NCBI GenBank assembly: GCA_030490835.1
Contig: CM059972.1
Location: 8,648,264 to 8,712,263, forward strand
Reading direction: 5' to 3'
Source: Annona cherimola
Lineage: Eukaryota; Streptophyta; Magnoliopsida; Magnoliales; Annonaceae
DNA: 64,000 nt
Part shown: piece by piece, positions 48,720 to 60,725 of the stretch
Position numbering within the stretch: the first letter of the stretch is position 1
Layout of the letters: each line of letters opens with the position of its first letter
Notes under the pieces: generated by a model
Seen by the model: the letters and a program-made list of their open reading frames with translations, nothing else
Databases searched by the model: none
What the model was told of the DNA's origin: nothing
Program-made: the position numbers and the translations under genes

Positions 48720-49136
48720 CTCCATTTCTTTCCTTCTATTCTTCTCATCTTCCTCTTCCTTCTTTCTATTTTGGTATTTTCCATCTCTCTTTCCGTTCGA
48801 GGAGAAGGAAAAGGAGGAGAAAAAATAGATAAGAAATCCGGTTGTTCGTATTTTCATATTTTATCCGCATTCTCATGAGGAAAGCTAGGGTTTTCCTTCT
48901 CCTAATTATTGACGAGAAAGCTACGTAGGTAAATCATCATTGCCCTTCCCTTCACGGAATATTCTAGAAATTCCAAGTAATCGATTCTTGCAGCGACGTG
49001 ATTTACAATCTGGTTTTCGATTCGAAGGGATTTTGTTTGTGTTTTCAGGTGTGGGATGGGTGTGGATTTCCGATTGCTGTAGAGTCCGCCATTTGGGTTG
49101 GAAGGCCAGGAATCGGCGGCGGTGGCGGGGTTGGCG
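48720..49136 (+). promoter_or_regulatory. Leader of the RING gene: CT-rich patch, telo-box, probable 5' UTR intron
   Basis: A pyrimidine-rich patch at about 48718-48800 resembles plant Y-patch or leader sequence. The telo-box-like tagggtttt is at 48886-48894. A probable 121-nt leader intron runs from the AG|GTAAAT donor (48928) to the TTTTCAG acceptor ending at 49048. After it lies an eight-codon upstream ORF (49056-49082) in the same frame as the main start. The intron and transcription start are inference. Confidence 0.5.
49056..49082 (+). other. Short upstream ORF, eight codons
   Basis: ATG at 49056 encodes MGVDFRLL and stops with TAG at 49080-49082. It is in frame with the main ATG at 49137, and the TAG proves the main frame cannot extend further upstream. 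It could dampen translation of the RING protein. Confidence 0.6.
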
Positions 49137-52100
49137 ATGGCCGACATCCAGCAATTGCAGCAGAAGCAGGACGCAAACGATGCCCGCGCGGAATTCCAGC
49201 GGAGTCTGGAGGAGCTCATGCGAGGTCATCTGGATGACTGTATGTCCCTCGCCTCTTGCAGCTCCTCGGCCCGTGATCAGGAAGACGACGAGGACGGGGA
49301 TCAGCTCGTCCGCCGCCGCCGCCGCTCGGATCTCGAGGGGGATGACCTCGCGGAGTCGTCCGCCGCGCGGCGGCGCCATTCCCGCATTCTAAGCCGGTGG
49401 GCTGCCCGCCAGGCGCAAGAAATGATCACGACGATTGAGAGGAGGAACCATGAGTCGGAGCTCATGGCCCTTGCCGGCCTGCACACGGTTTCTATGCTTG
49501 ATTCGTCGTTCTTGAGAGAGACGCAGTCCCCGAATTCACGGCGGCAGGGGGCGGTTGAGAGGCCCTCCACCCAAGCGTCTTCGCTCCTCCAGATGTGGCG
49601 TGAACTTGAGGATGAGCACATGCTCAACCATGCCCGAGAGAGGGTGCGCGGCAGGTCGAGGCAGCAGCGGAGCGCTGCGTCAAATAATGATATTTCTAGT
49701 GCGATTGCATCCGAAAGCCAGGCCAGTGTGCCTCAGGGTAGCTTCGAGGATGCGAGTGAGAGCGAGAATGACTATGCGACATGGTCCCAAGGCCAATTAG
49801 GATCGCATAATGAACCTGGGGAGCAGAATTCTAGCAGAGAACAGTCTCCCGATATTGGAGAAGGTGAGAGGGAGAGAGTGAGGCAGATTGTTCGTGGATG
49901 GATGACAGACAGTGGGATGAGCGACCATGGGTCACAAGTTTCCCAGAGGAATGGCAGCCAGCGGTCAGAATGGCTTGGAGAGACTGAACGGGAGCGAGTA
50001 AGGCTTGTTAGGGAATGGGTACAAATGGCAAGTCAGCAGAGAGATGCTCGTGTTGGCAGAAGGCAGGAACAGGCCTTTGGCCCTATTGCAGAGGTTGATC
50101 AGGTTCGTGATGGCGGTGATCATGATGAAGGACAGCCAGAGCATGTTCGTCGGGACTTGCTGAGGTTGAGGGGCAGGCAGGCAATCATTGACTTGCTTAT
50201 GAGGATTGAGGGAGAAAGGCAACGGGAACTTCAGGTGCTGGTTGAGCATCGAGCTGTTTCAGACTTTGCTCATCGCAATCGAATTCAGGTGAGCTGCTTA
50301 TGATTTCTCCCTATAATAATTTTCCTTGCCCTCACACCATTTGTATCTGCAATGAGTGAAAATCAAGTTTAACTCTGCAAGACTAATATTGAATTTGTCT
50401 TATCAAATGATGATTACAACATGATACTGGGTAAATTGTTTCATTTAATCCTGCTAGGAATATGACTGATGAAATTTCCAGTCCATGGTAACAAGACAAT
50501 AAAATGTCTTCTGTCCCCTCATTATATTTATGGAATCTGATCCAGAGTATTGGCCTCATCCTCAAGGAACCATGCCCTAGAATGCTGCCTCATTGGATAA
50601 TTCCAGCTATACGATTGTTAATTATCCTTTAAGGATAAGTCATGGTCGAGTAAACCTCACCCTTTGCAGGTCTACTTATCTGTTGGCATCATCTAATGGA
50701 GATATATTGTGTATATGCATAGGGGCATTTATTACCAAACCCACTTATGAGCTGTGTGGTGCAGGCGTTGTTGACACAACGATAGAAGAATGCCATCTAA
50801 TTGAATTAGCGGTGTTCAGTGGAATAGGCTAATTTCCTGTAGGAAATGGAATTCCTATTAGCTTGGTTTATTTTGTTTTTGTTGTTATGTGGATCGCATG
50901 AGCCTCTTTTCTGTTTTATTAAAAGGTTTTAATTTACTTAACTTTCTTCTCATCCCCTATTTCATCATAGGATTAGTTTCCTATAAATGCCTTGGCAGGA
51001 TGAGAACACGAAGGTCTCCTTAAGACACAAACTCCATCTTGGAGAATTAAAAACTGAGCCACAACTCCTTTCCTATAAATGCCTTGGCAGGATGAGTACA
51101 CGAAGGTCTCCTTAAGACACAAACTCCATCTTGGAGAATTAAAAACTGAGCCACAACTCCTAATTGTTTCAGAGGAGACTCAATCCAAAATTCCATTGCG
51201 AAGATAGCCACTGGCATTTTCCTGTGGTGTTTTAGCACCATTGCACGGATGCTGAAAATTGAAAAGGAACCCCCAGGGCCTGGAAGAGTTAATCTATATT
51301 TAGGAAGAAAAATTGAAATGAATAAGTGGGCAGGCAACTCTTAATCTCTTTAACAAATGCACTAGCATGGGAAGCCTTATCCATTCGTAATGGTTAGCTT
51401 TTGGAGCCAACTGTAAATGATTTCAGTAGAACCTTGACACTACCAAGTATGCTGTTTATTACGGAATACTTGGACATTTCTATGAAAAGGAAAGTGAATT
51501 AGCAGAAAATTTTATGTATAAAATAAAATAGAGCATTCATACATGAAGATCCTTGTCGGAAGGATATATAGAAGGCCACTTCAAAAGATCTAACTGCTAA
51601 CAATTCTAGTTACTTTTCTAATTGTTCAAATTGTGCCCAAAAGGAGAGGAGCGAATAATTCTACTCTCCAAAATCAAGTATGATTGACCGAAAAGATCCT
51701 GAATGTTTTTCTTCCATTTTTTTAATATATTTTTTATTTTGTGGGAACATAAGATACGTTGAAGAAACCATTCCACTAGTAACTAAATTCGATGTGTGTT
51801 GATGAGAAACCTGTAATAGCATATCTTTTAATTTGTTCTTCTATTTTTGTTACCAAGGAATTTGTTGAACTCTCTCCCTGTTGATTAGAGGGCAATTTTG
51901 TAGAGAAATAACAAAAGGATAATCCCTGTTTTTGTCATCCACGTGTTCCACTTATGTATCAGTTGTTGGCATTATCTATTGAAGTTTCTTGTATTTCAGT
52001 GCTGTAGGATGGAAGTCTCTGCTACTGATGACCAGAATTTTTTAAAAGAAGAGAGTCAAAAGGGGGGGGGGGGGGGGCAAGTAGACTGTCTAAATACCTC

Positions 52101-55100
52101 GAAAAGAATGAGTTGTATATTATTTATAGGTTAATGAGTTAGAGTCCACTTTTTGACCGTAAATAGTAAAGTTTGTACTGATATGTATGTATATATGTAG
52201 GATAATGATCCGATGCAACTGGTGGCATGGTGTCACTCCAAGTGGCTGGATCATGTTGGGCCTACCTTAAATATTGAATGACATCTAATGCTTCTATTAC
52301 GTTTATAATCTAAATAGAATAATTGAAATAATCAATATTAGTGGTTTCAATGGTTAATAACATTTGAAAAAACTTTTGATGACTACATTTTTCATTCTCA
52401 AGTGATTTTATTTTTTTTAGCACATATAAGTTTCCAATCATCATAACTTTTAACATATTAGATAAATGTATCGAGTAATGTTATGGATGGTTCAGATATA
52501 ACAAAAGTATCATTTTCGTAAAAAGAAATGAATGGACTCCAGGCAACTAGGTGAATTGAATAATTTTCCAACAAGAAACAAATATACTTGGTTATATTTA
52601 GCTCTTGCAACTATTTCTATTTAAGGGACTTCTCCTTAAAAGGGAATTCTGGTCTGATTGTAATTACGTATAAAAGAAATTATTCGTTGTTCAGATGTAA
52701 CCAAAGAGATTTTTGCCAATCTGTCATTAGCTCGTGGTTAATGTACACCAGTACGAGAGCTGACAGACGCATCTGAGCAGCACCCATAAATGGTACTGAT
52801 TGTTTGAATGTGGCCAAAAGAATTGGTTGCATAATTGGTTGCATATTGTTTTATAGGTGAATAGGTTAAAAAGTTTTTTCTTTTGATCATAGTAGGAAAC
52901 GTCCTCATGTTAGTCGAGTATTATTGTTATTATCACCACCACCATCACCGCCACTACTACGGTGTTCATGGTTTTGTTTAATCTGACTCAACTATTTATG
53001 GGATATTCTCTGAAGAAAAGGACTTATGGTCTGTAGTGAAATTGCATTTACCCAGAAAAGAAGTCAATCTTTGCTTGTATCTAACCAAAATGGATATTTG
53101 CTCATATGTCATGCCCTGCAGGTAAATGGATAAGAGGTGACAGATACATATGAATAACTCCTATAAATGACATACCTATAATTCATCTCTTGTTATTCAC
53201 TTTATAGGCATCCAAATTGTCCCCAGCATGGGTACAATACAATCTTTCCCTCCGTATTTGAATCAAGGGTTTATCATATTATGATATCTCTGACAATTCA
53301 ACTATAATGGGATAGTAAAAAATCATAGATATGCCACCGGCAACTTTCAGCAGATCATGCTGAAAGTATGTTAGGCTCAGTCAGCTAAACTGCAGATGCA
53401 AAGCTTACCGATATCTGCCCAATTTCGCTCCATGATTAAATTGACTACTCTACTTGTTGATGTTCATAATTGACCTCATAGGCATCCCCTGTGGAAATCT
53501 CCAGTACCGATTGCCCATCATTAACCATCTGCTGTTTGCCTCTTTACCCGATGCTGCTGCATGGGCTTGTGCAGAATGCATTATCAAGAGAGCTATTTTA
53601 ACATTATTCTTGTAGTCTTGATCCCAGGAGCTTACTGTTTGGCATGAAATCCTAGTTGGATAGGTAATAATTTTCCATCCAATTCTAATGTATGAATTTT
53701 CATTGTTTGTGCACATAGAGATCATGGACGGAAATATAGTTTGCTTGATTTGATCATCAAAACTTTCTGGAATGAGTCATCAATTATTTTCTATTTCTCT
53801 CTCATGCTTTCATTATTTTTCAGTCACCTATCATCTTGCCGTGTAGGCCTTATATGCTTATACACTTGTGATGAAACCTGTGAAGAATTGAGGAAATTTC
53901 ATTATATTTCTTGATAGGCGGCATAGACTTGAATGTGTTAATCATTCGTGCTCATTTGAAGTGTTTTTTCAGTCATTGCTCAGAGGTAGATTCTTACGGA
54001 ATGAGAGATCTAATGATGATGAGAGGCCACCATCACAGGCAGCGAGAGAACTAGGCCAGTTAAGGCAACGACATACTGTATCTGGTTTGAGGTAAGTGTT
54101 GGTTTTAAGTTTGTGGTTGGTACATGCTTGTCTCATGTCTGATGATTGATGTCTGGTGGACTGTGGATGCCTTTCTGTTTTTCAATATCAGGTATTCCTG
54201 CTTTTTTTACCAGACCTTGTGTCTATCTGAGCACTTGGATGTTTGCACTTTTTGTAGGTGACTCATATTAGTACTGTATTCAGATATGAGTTGATGTTTT
54301 TAAGAGTTCTCCAGGAATTTATGAGCCACTTAGTCTCCATTTGGAAATGAAGAAACATGGTGGAAAACTTTTCCACCCTTTCCTCCTTTCTAAAATCCCT
54401 TTTAATGTGATTTGACATCTTTATTACCTAAAAACCCTTAGTTTCCTCAATGTTACCTTCATTTTCAGTCTTCAATCCTGGTATTCTCACATAAAGTCTA
54501 CTTTTTTCTTGATTGATCTTATTTTTAATCTTTGTCTATCAAATTGATTTTTTTTCCTTTACTTTTATGATTTTTCCCTCCTCCCACCTCTTTTTCATGT
54601 TCCCATATGGATCCCTTGTTTTGGAATGGTGAAGAGTCTAGGAAAAAGATTTCTTCTTCTGTTTCCACCTTTTTTAATGTGATTTGACATATCCTACTAT
54701 TCCTCATTGTTATGTATGTATTTTGGGTTTTAAGTTTTTGAGTCTTTTAGGGGGTGACAAAATTATTGAACTGAGAATTCTTGATTTTTCTATGGTTGTG
54801 GAATGTTGTCTTGACAAACCTTGCTCATTTCATTCCACTTTGCAATCAGGGAGGGATTCCGTTCCAGATTAGAAAATATTGTTCGTGGTCAAGTAAGCAG
54901 CCAAGTGGATAATTCTTCAAATCAAAATTCTAATAGCTCTAGAAATGACCAATCTCAGGCTGCTACTCCCGTTGATGTATCGAATGAAGACAATGAACAT
55001 CCACATCTTAGGAATCAGGGAAGTGATATTCATCGAATTTCAGAGCAGACAGGAGACTTAGATAACAATGCTCATGTTGGAAGTGTAACTTGGCAAGAAT

Positions 55101-58100
55101 CACCTTCCCAAGGAGGGAATTCACCAGAAGAAGTTGCGGAAGATGGGGAAAGGGATTGGCAACAGACTAATGAAGCTGGTTTTAGTGAATGGCAAGATGA
55201 TGCTGCGGAAGACATTGCTGGAAACTGGCAGGAAATTCCTGCTGCAGATTGGCCTGGTGAAATTCCAGAAAATGAAGATGGAGAAAACAGCCAAATGCAA
55301 GAAACACATGAGTGGCATGAAGACGGCTCACAAGAAGTCATGGAAAATTGGCAAGATGGGCCTCCTGATCCTCCCAGAAGTAGGCGGGGTCTTCCTGTTA
55401 GAAGAGTTAATAGATTCCACCCACCTGATGATGATAACGTGTACAGCATGGAACTCAGAGAGCTTCTAAGCAGGTATTTGAGCACTTCTGTTGATGTTTA
55501 CCCTTTCTAACAGTTTTTATTTTTTCCTTCTTTTTGAGCCTCAATTGCTAGCATTTGTTTTACTTGTTGTTTCTGTTTCAGAAGAAGTGTCTCTAATCTT
55601 CTTCATAGTGGATTCCGTGAAAGTCTGGATCAATTGATACAGTCATATGTTCAAAGGCAAGCTCGGGCACCCATAGACTGGGATCTGCAAAGAACATTGC
55701 CTAATGGCTCGCCAGAGGAAAATCAGGAGCAACAGAGAGATGATCAACATGATACTCAACCGGAAACTGCTGCCAGACCACCCCTGATGCTTCCATCTCC
55801 ACCAGCACCTCCACCCCCACAGCCACTTTGGCATCAGGACCTGCATCATGCCAATTGGTCTAGACACAGCATTCACCGTTCGGAAATTGTATGCCATCTT
55901 AACTATTGATGCCGGAAGCCTTCTGCTGCTTAAAAAATTATCTAAAAAGAAGCTTGAAATATCCCCCAACATTTTGCTACATGAATCATTTCATAAAATG
56001 AGAAGATTTTGTTGTGAACAAATGAGAAACTGGTAAATGAATAAAATAAGGGGCAAATGGATGCCCATCAGTTTAGTGACTGGTTCTATATAGTTTATAA
56101 AGATGTTCCAGAAAAGAATATTTTCATTTAAATGATTTTTAACTGCAACATTTTAACCTCATGATGCAAACACCAAAGAAAATTTTAAAATCAAACGAGG
56201 AAAGAATTAAATGAAGATATACAATTCAATCCTAGATTGTTAGGATTCACTGTTCACACCATAAAAGTGTACGGTTTGTTAAATAAGGAATTCAACAATT
56301 AATTTAAATCATGCTGTGTGAGTTTTGACTTAAATTGTAGATCATAAATGTTAAATCTGATGAATTCAGATGACTCTGGCATCCATTGAAAGATTCACTA
56401 GCAATCTTTCGGTGTATCAGTACTTCTATTTTGTTTTTGGATTTGTTACTCTGCACTCTGCAGTGTTGTTTTATAAAATAGCTTTGTCACTGATTACTTG
56501 TAGCAGAGTAAAATTGGCACATGGAGTTTCTGTTTTAATTTTTTGTTTTCACCTTTCTTTTACATGATTAATAGCCATCCTACGTGAAGGGTGGAATCAA
56601 CTGCTGCTCATTGTTGAAATACCTATTTCTACACACTTGGTCCTGGAGTAAATGTGTTATGTTCAAAACCTTTTTCTAATGTTGATTACTTTCGGAATGT
56701 GCTGAATGCCATTGTTGCTTTGGTGCAGGAGTGGGAAATTATCAATGACTTGAGAACTGAAATGGCAAGGCTCCAACAAGGAATGAGTCACATGCAAAGA
56801 ATGTTGGAAGCCTGCATGGACATGCAACTAGAACTGCAGCGCTCAGTTAGGCAGGAAGTCTCTGCAGCTTTAAATCGCTACTCTTGTGGACATGGTGAGT
56901 ATAATTTTTTTAAGACCATGCATCTTTGTTGAGGGAATGTGAAGTGTGTATGTTAGTTATTCTGCATTTGTGTTCAATGCCATTTTTTACTGTTTTTTGT
57001 TGCAATTAGTTCAGCATGTTCTCTCTTTTGCTTCTTGTCCAAAGGTTGCTTTCCTACCTTGTATGGTGAAAATTCTGTAATTTGTGGTTTAAGATTTTAA
57101 GGTGAATTGTAGATAAGAAATAGTTTATATCACTATTCCTTTTGTCTCTTTGTTGAAGCAAATTGAATGATCTAGTGTTTGAATCCTTTGATTTTTGGAT
57201 CAAATAATGAAATATTGATACTTGTCCATTTCTTATTAAGTTTAATGTTATTTTGTAAGTTAATAACATTGCAACAAACCCAAGAGGATAACAATGCGTG
57301 TGATGCAAGGAGTAGAAGTGATTGTTTTCACCATATGTTATGATTCCTTAAATTTTCTAGTCAATTAAGGAGTTAAACACTTAAACTTGCCACCACTTCC
57401 ATGTGGAAGAGCAGCAACCATGGCCCATGCAGGCCAGGTTTTGTTCATCGGAGAGTTGTGTTCCTGGTTGTGGAAAACCTCTATTTACTTCCTGTCTTTT
57501 CAGCTTTTCTCCACATTTGAGCATTGGTAATTTGTACGTGGGTTCTAGTTGGACTTGTATATTCCCACTGAATGAGAAATCCGTAGTTTTTGGATTGAGA
57601 CATGTCTTTTTTTTTTTTTTTTCGAGAAATAGATTGAGACACATGTTGTTCAGTGATTGTTTAATTTGTACTATTGCTTGTACTTTTGGATTCATTGATG
57701 GCAAATTGATGCACCTAGCATGTGATGTTGACAATTCAGCAATGCTGGAACATGCTGGTCTTGGCAATGGTGCAGGTAGTGGCCATATTAGTTTGCATTC
57801 TCATCTTTTTGGTAACACGGTTAAAATTTTGTTATTTGGAGGTTTCAACACTTGATTTTTCTTTCTAATCATTGTTTTTCCATATGTCAAACAAGGTTGA
57901 AAACCAGTAGCTAATTGAGGATGCACTTTTTGTGCTACACTATATTATACAAGAGTTCAGTGGTGTAGGGTACGAGTCTAGTATTTTAATAGGTGTGGTG
58001 TGCTTGTTTTGTTGCATTTATTAATTTCTTGTTTTATGGAATCTCTGGTTTATCTGCTTACTTTTCTTGTCTTTGTAAAATCCCTGCCAAACCTGGTGGT

Positions 58101-59088
58101 AAAGACAGGGATAGAGTTGTCAATATTAGTGTCTCATAGCCCGTGATGAGTATTTTAAAGATAAAATCTTGTAGGATGTTTATTCTGTCTAGAAAATTCT
58201 TTCTTTTCATTAATCCATTTTGTAGATTGAGCACCATTTTATATAGTTGGACATCTGCTGAGTAGAAGTGAGTCTAAAACACCTGAAGACCTTAGGCTTT
58301 GTTTGGCAGGGTGGCATGGCCGATGCCCCGCCAGTTGGGTTGAGTGGGGTTAATAGGGAAGCGGTTTCAAATGGCTTCTCTTTTCTTTTTGATTGTTCCT
58401 ACAGGAATAACTGGAATCTTTACTTACAATGCCATATTTTCCCCCTCATATTACAAGTCAGGCTGATGAAACCTTACAAATTTACTTACAACCTGAAAGA
58501 GGAGACCGAATCTCCTCAACGAGAGACACAACTCCCGCTTGGGGTTTGTGGGATTCGAACCCTCACCGGCTAGGATAGCACCCACGTTCAGTACCAACCA
58601 GCTGCAAAACCGTGCTTTTATGTCTTACACTGCGTGGCAAGCAGTGCCTAAAACCTTTTTTACTTTTCAACCTTAAGCAGTTACAAAGCTTTTTCTATAC
58701 AGATGTGAATGATATTTATAATGGTGTATTGTTCTTTAGTTGCAGTTTCTGGTGTAGAAACATCTGAAGATGGGTCAAAGTGGGGTCATGTGAGGAAAGG
58801 GACGTGCTGCATCTGTTGTGACAACCAAATTGATTCTTTGTTGTACAGGTCTTTCACATTACCAGCCCTCCTAGTTTTACTGCCAAATATATATATATTT
58901 TTAATGCTCCATCTATGCAAAACCTTGCATTTGATTTGATCCAACTATATGCTTTTTCCCCTTTTTGCAGATGTGGGCACATGTGCACTTGTTCTAAATG
59001 TGCAAATGAGTTGGTTCGAGGTGTAGGCAAATGTCCATTATGTCGGGCACCTATTGTTGAGGTTATAAGAGCTTATTCCATACTGTAA
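49137..59088 (+). CDS. RING-finger protein, probable E3 ubiquitin ligase (874 aa, eight exons)
   Basis: Exons are 49137-50288, 53973-54091, 54850-55473, 55582-55888, 56729-56894, 57740-57775, 58746-58848 and 58971-59088. All have GT/AG borders and the phases fit, giving 2,625 nt. ATG 49137 ([12 protein letters not shown]) is used because an in-frame TAG lies at 49080. The C-terminal RING has Cys at 822, 825, 837, 843, 846, 857 and 860 and His at 839, the C3HC4 type that recruits an E2 enzyme for ubiquitin transfer. Upstream come an Arg-rich, charged N-terminal third, repeated [18 protein letters not shown] motifs, a Trp/acid-rich region in exon 3 (NWQ, EWH), a Pro-rich stretch in exon 4, and a predicted coiled coil in exon 5 (about residues 735-790). 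By memory it resembles a conserved plant family that includes Arabidopsis At5g04460. Substrate unknown. An AATAAA overlaps the stop. Confidence 0.93.
50977..51160. repeat. Tandem repeat, 2 x 92 bp, in intron 1
   Basis: Two almost identical units start tttcctataaatgccttgg at 50977 and 51069; the visible difference is gagaacac versus gagtacac. The near-identity implies a recent duplication. Confidence 0.93.
52062..52077. repeat. Poly-G run of 16
   Basis: Sixteen consecutive G in intron 1. Such runs are unstable and prone to assembly or sequencing error. Confidence 0.9.
57740..57775 (+). CDS. 36-nt micro-exon (exon 6 of the RING gene)
   Basis: Lies between an AATTCAG acceptor and a GCAG|GTAGTG donor and encodes roughly [12 protein letters not shown]. 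Because it is a multiple of three and both borders are phase 1, exon 5 could also join exon 7 directly without shifting the frame. It is called from splice signals and phase alone and could be absent from some transcripts. Confidence 0.6.
58300..58620 (-). repeat. Possible tRNA-derived SINE in intron 6
   Basis: The minus strand has GGTTCGAATCCCAC at about 58547-58560, a strong RNA polymerase III B box, preceded about 45 bp upstream by cagctggttggtactg, a weak A-box candidate. A non-tRNA body with paired gaggagattcggtctcctc follows. A proper tRNA cloverleaf does not form. The borders are not resolved. Confidence 0.35.
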
Positions 59089-59459
59089 ATAAAGTGAAAG
59101 GTGAGGGGAAAAGTTAAAAAGGAGGCGAAATGGGGGGTAAATGTTGGTGGCCTTATGTTTTTGCGACGAAAGAGGAGAGTCCGGCGGTCTGGCTCTCCTT
59201 TTTTGGGCCGCTGATATCTATAAATTTGTCTTTGCCGCTGCTGTTCTTATTTATGTATTGCACTGTGAATAACAAATATGGCAGTTTTTCAATTCATCAT
59301 TGTTTCGCAATAAAGAAAATGTTTATCAGCAAAATTTGCATGCGCTGCTTGCCACGTTTCATTCGAGCGCCGTTTCACGACACGTATGTAGTTTCATGTT
59401 CCCAGGCTACGGCCCCATCATTTCAGTCTGAAATGGTGCCTGAAAAATATATATTTCAA
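59089..59459 (+). other. 3' UTR and downstream flank of the RING gene
   Basis: AATAAA at about 59089-59094 and another at about 59308-59314 are candidate polyadenylation signals. The open frame crossing 59130-59534 lacks family resemblance and runs into the hAT element, so it is not called. Confidence 0.5.
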
Positions 59460-59832
59460 ATTTTTTTCAATGTTGTCAGAACCGAACCGTTGATTGAATC
59501 GAAAAATGAACTGGTCTGGTTCGAACCGGTTTGACCGGTTAAACAAACCGGTTTGAACCGGTGACGTCAGCATGACATATTTATGATGTCATAAATATTA
59601 AACTAATTTTAAATTTTAAATAAATATATTGATAAAATTATATTTTTATAAATCCTAAATATATATGTTAAATCATGTCCCGACCTGCAGAAAAAATTAA
59701 TAGCAAGATTTAAAAAATCTATAAACATGCATTTCTTAGTATATCTAACTTATTAGCTAGTATTCCATATTTGACATGTAGTAGGCTTTACTTAATGTAA
59801 ACAATAGATATCCGAGCATTGATTCTTTCCAA

Positions 59833-60114
59833 CCCGTCAAAAAATATTTTTTTTTTATTTTTTTGAAAAATATTTTTATAAACATGCTAATCTAGTTATA
59901 TTTAATCTATAAACTAAATTTTACCATTTTTGGATATATATATTTATTTTAGATTTTTAAATACATACCCATTTATTTAAAACTCCAAAATAAATATATA
60001 TATCCAAAAATAGTAAAACTTGGTTTATAGTTTATAAATTAAATATAACTATATTAACATGTTTATAAAAATATTTTTCAAAAAAAAAAACAAAAAAAAT
60101 ATATTTTTGACGGG
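59833..60114. mobile_element. Hairpin MITE nested in the hAT element
   Basis: Two arms of about 130 bp pair almost throughout, from cccgtcaaaaaatat at the left to atatttttgacggg at the right, including tttttggatatatatattta in both arms. The single-stranded form would fold into one long hairpin, so transcripts from here are candidate small-RNA precursors. Confidence 0.85.
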
Positions 60115-60193
60115 TCTCGGACTCTCGGTAAAGATCGTTCAGGCAGATATTTCCCTTCATATTCGCCTAGACCAGAATGCACTAGTGTAGTCG

Positions 60194-60725
60194 CCGAAAA
60201 TGGAGATGGCGCAGCTCCGATGGACGTCGCTGCTGTGTTTGTCGCCGGAAATGGAAAGGACGTTGTTGCTCATCGCCGGAAATGGAGGGATCGTGGCTCT
60301 ACTGGTCGCCGAATGCCCATCAGACGTTGCTACTCTGTTGGTTGCCGGAAATGGAAAGGAGGTCGCGCGCTTGTCGCCGGAAATGGAGAGGTCGTTGCTT
60401 TGCTGTCGCCGAATGCCGATCGGACGAGATGAAGACGCCTAGACGTCGTGAGCTAGGGTAGCAGCGCAGCAGGAGGTCACCGATTGGGGCTTCTCTTGTC
60501 GATTTGGGGCTTCTCATGGTCGATCGGACGTCCCTGCTCTGCTGGTCGCCGGAAATGGCAAGGAAATCGTTGCTCGTCGCCGGAAATGGAGAGATCGTGG
60601 CTCCACTGGTCGCCGAACGCAAATCGGACGTCGCTACTCTGCCAGTTGCCGGAAATGGAAGGGAGGACGCTGCTTGTCGCCGAAAATGGACAGGGAGGAC
60701 ACTGCTTGTCGCCGAATGCCGATCG
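60194..60725. repeat. GC-rich minisatellite built on gtcgccggaaatgga
   Basis: About 13 copies of gtcgccg(g)aa(a)tg(g) are spaced by roughly 25-35 bp, with two larger blocks (60194-60440 and 60520-60725) that repeat the same order of variants. Open frames on both strands derive from the repeat, which lacks stops in several frames. Confidence 0.88.

Larger units (their letters stand above)
50289..53972 (+). other. Intron 1 of the RING gene (3.7 kb)
   Basis: Bounded by CAG|GTGAGC and TTTTTTCAG. It is far longer than the other introns. It holds the 92-bp tandem repeat at 50977-51160 and a run of 16 G at 52062-52077. No coding remnant of a transposon is visible. Confidence 0.85.

Noticed and set aside
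49098..49136. Extension of the RING protein to a TTG codon at 49098
   Set aside because: There is no ATG, and an in-frame TAG lies just upstream; the first ATG is at 49137.
48902..49627. Minus-strand and alternative-frame ORFs around the RING gene start
   Set aside because: They are shadows of exon 1, which is confirmed by continuity with the downstream exons.
58268..58573. 101-codon frame between exons 6 and 7 of the RING gene
   Set aside because: It lies in an intron, has no family resemblance and overlaps the possible SINE.
58530..58620. Functional tRNA gene on the minus strand
   Set aside because: Only the T-arm is convincing; the acceptor and anticodon stems do not form.
59130..59534. 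134-codon frame after the RING stop
   Set aside because: It spans the 3' UTR and enters the hAT element; it is a chance frame.
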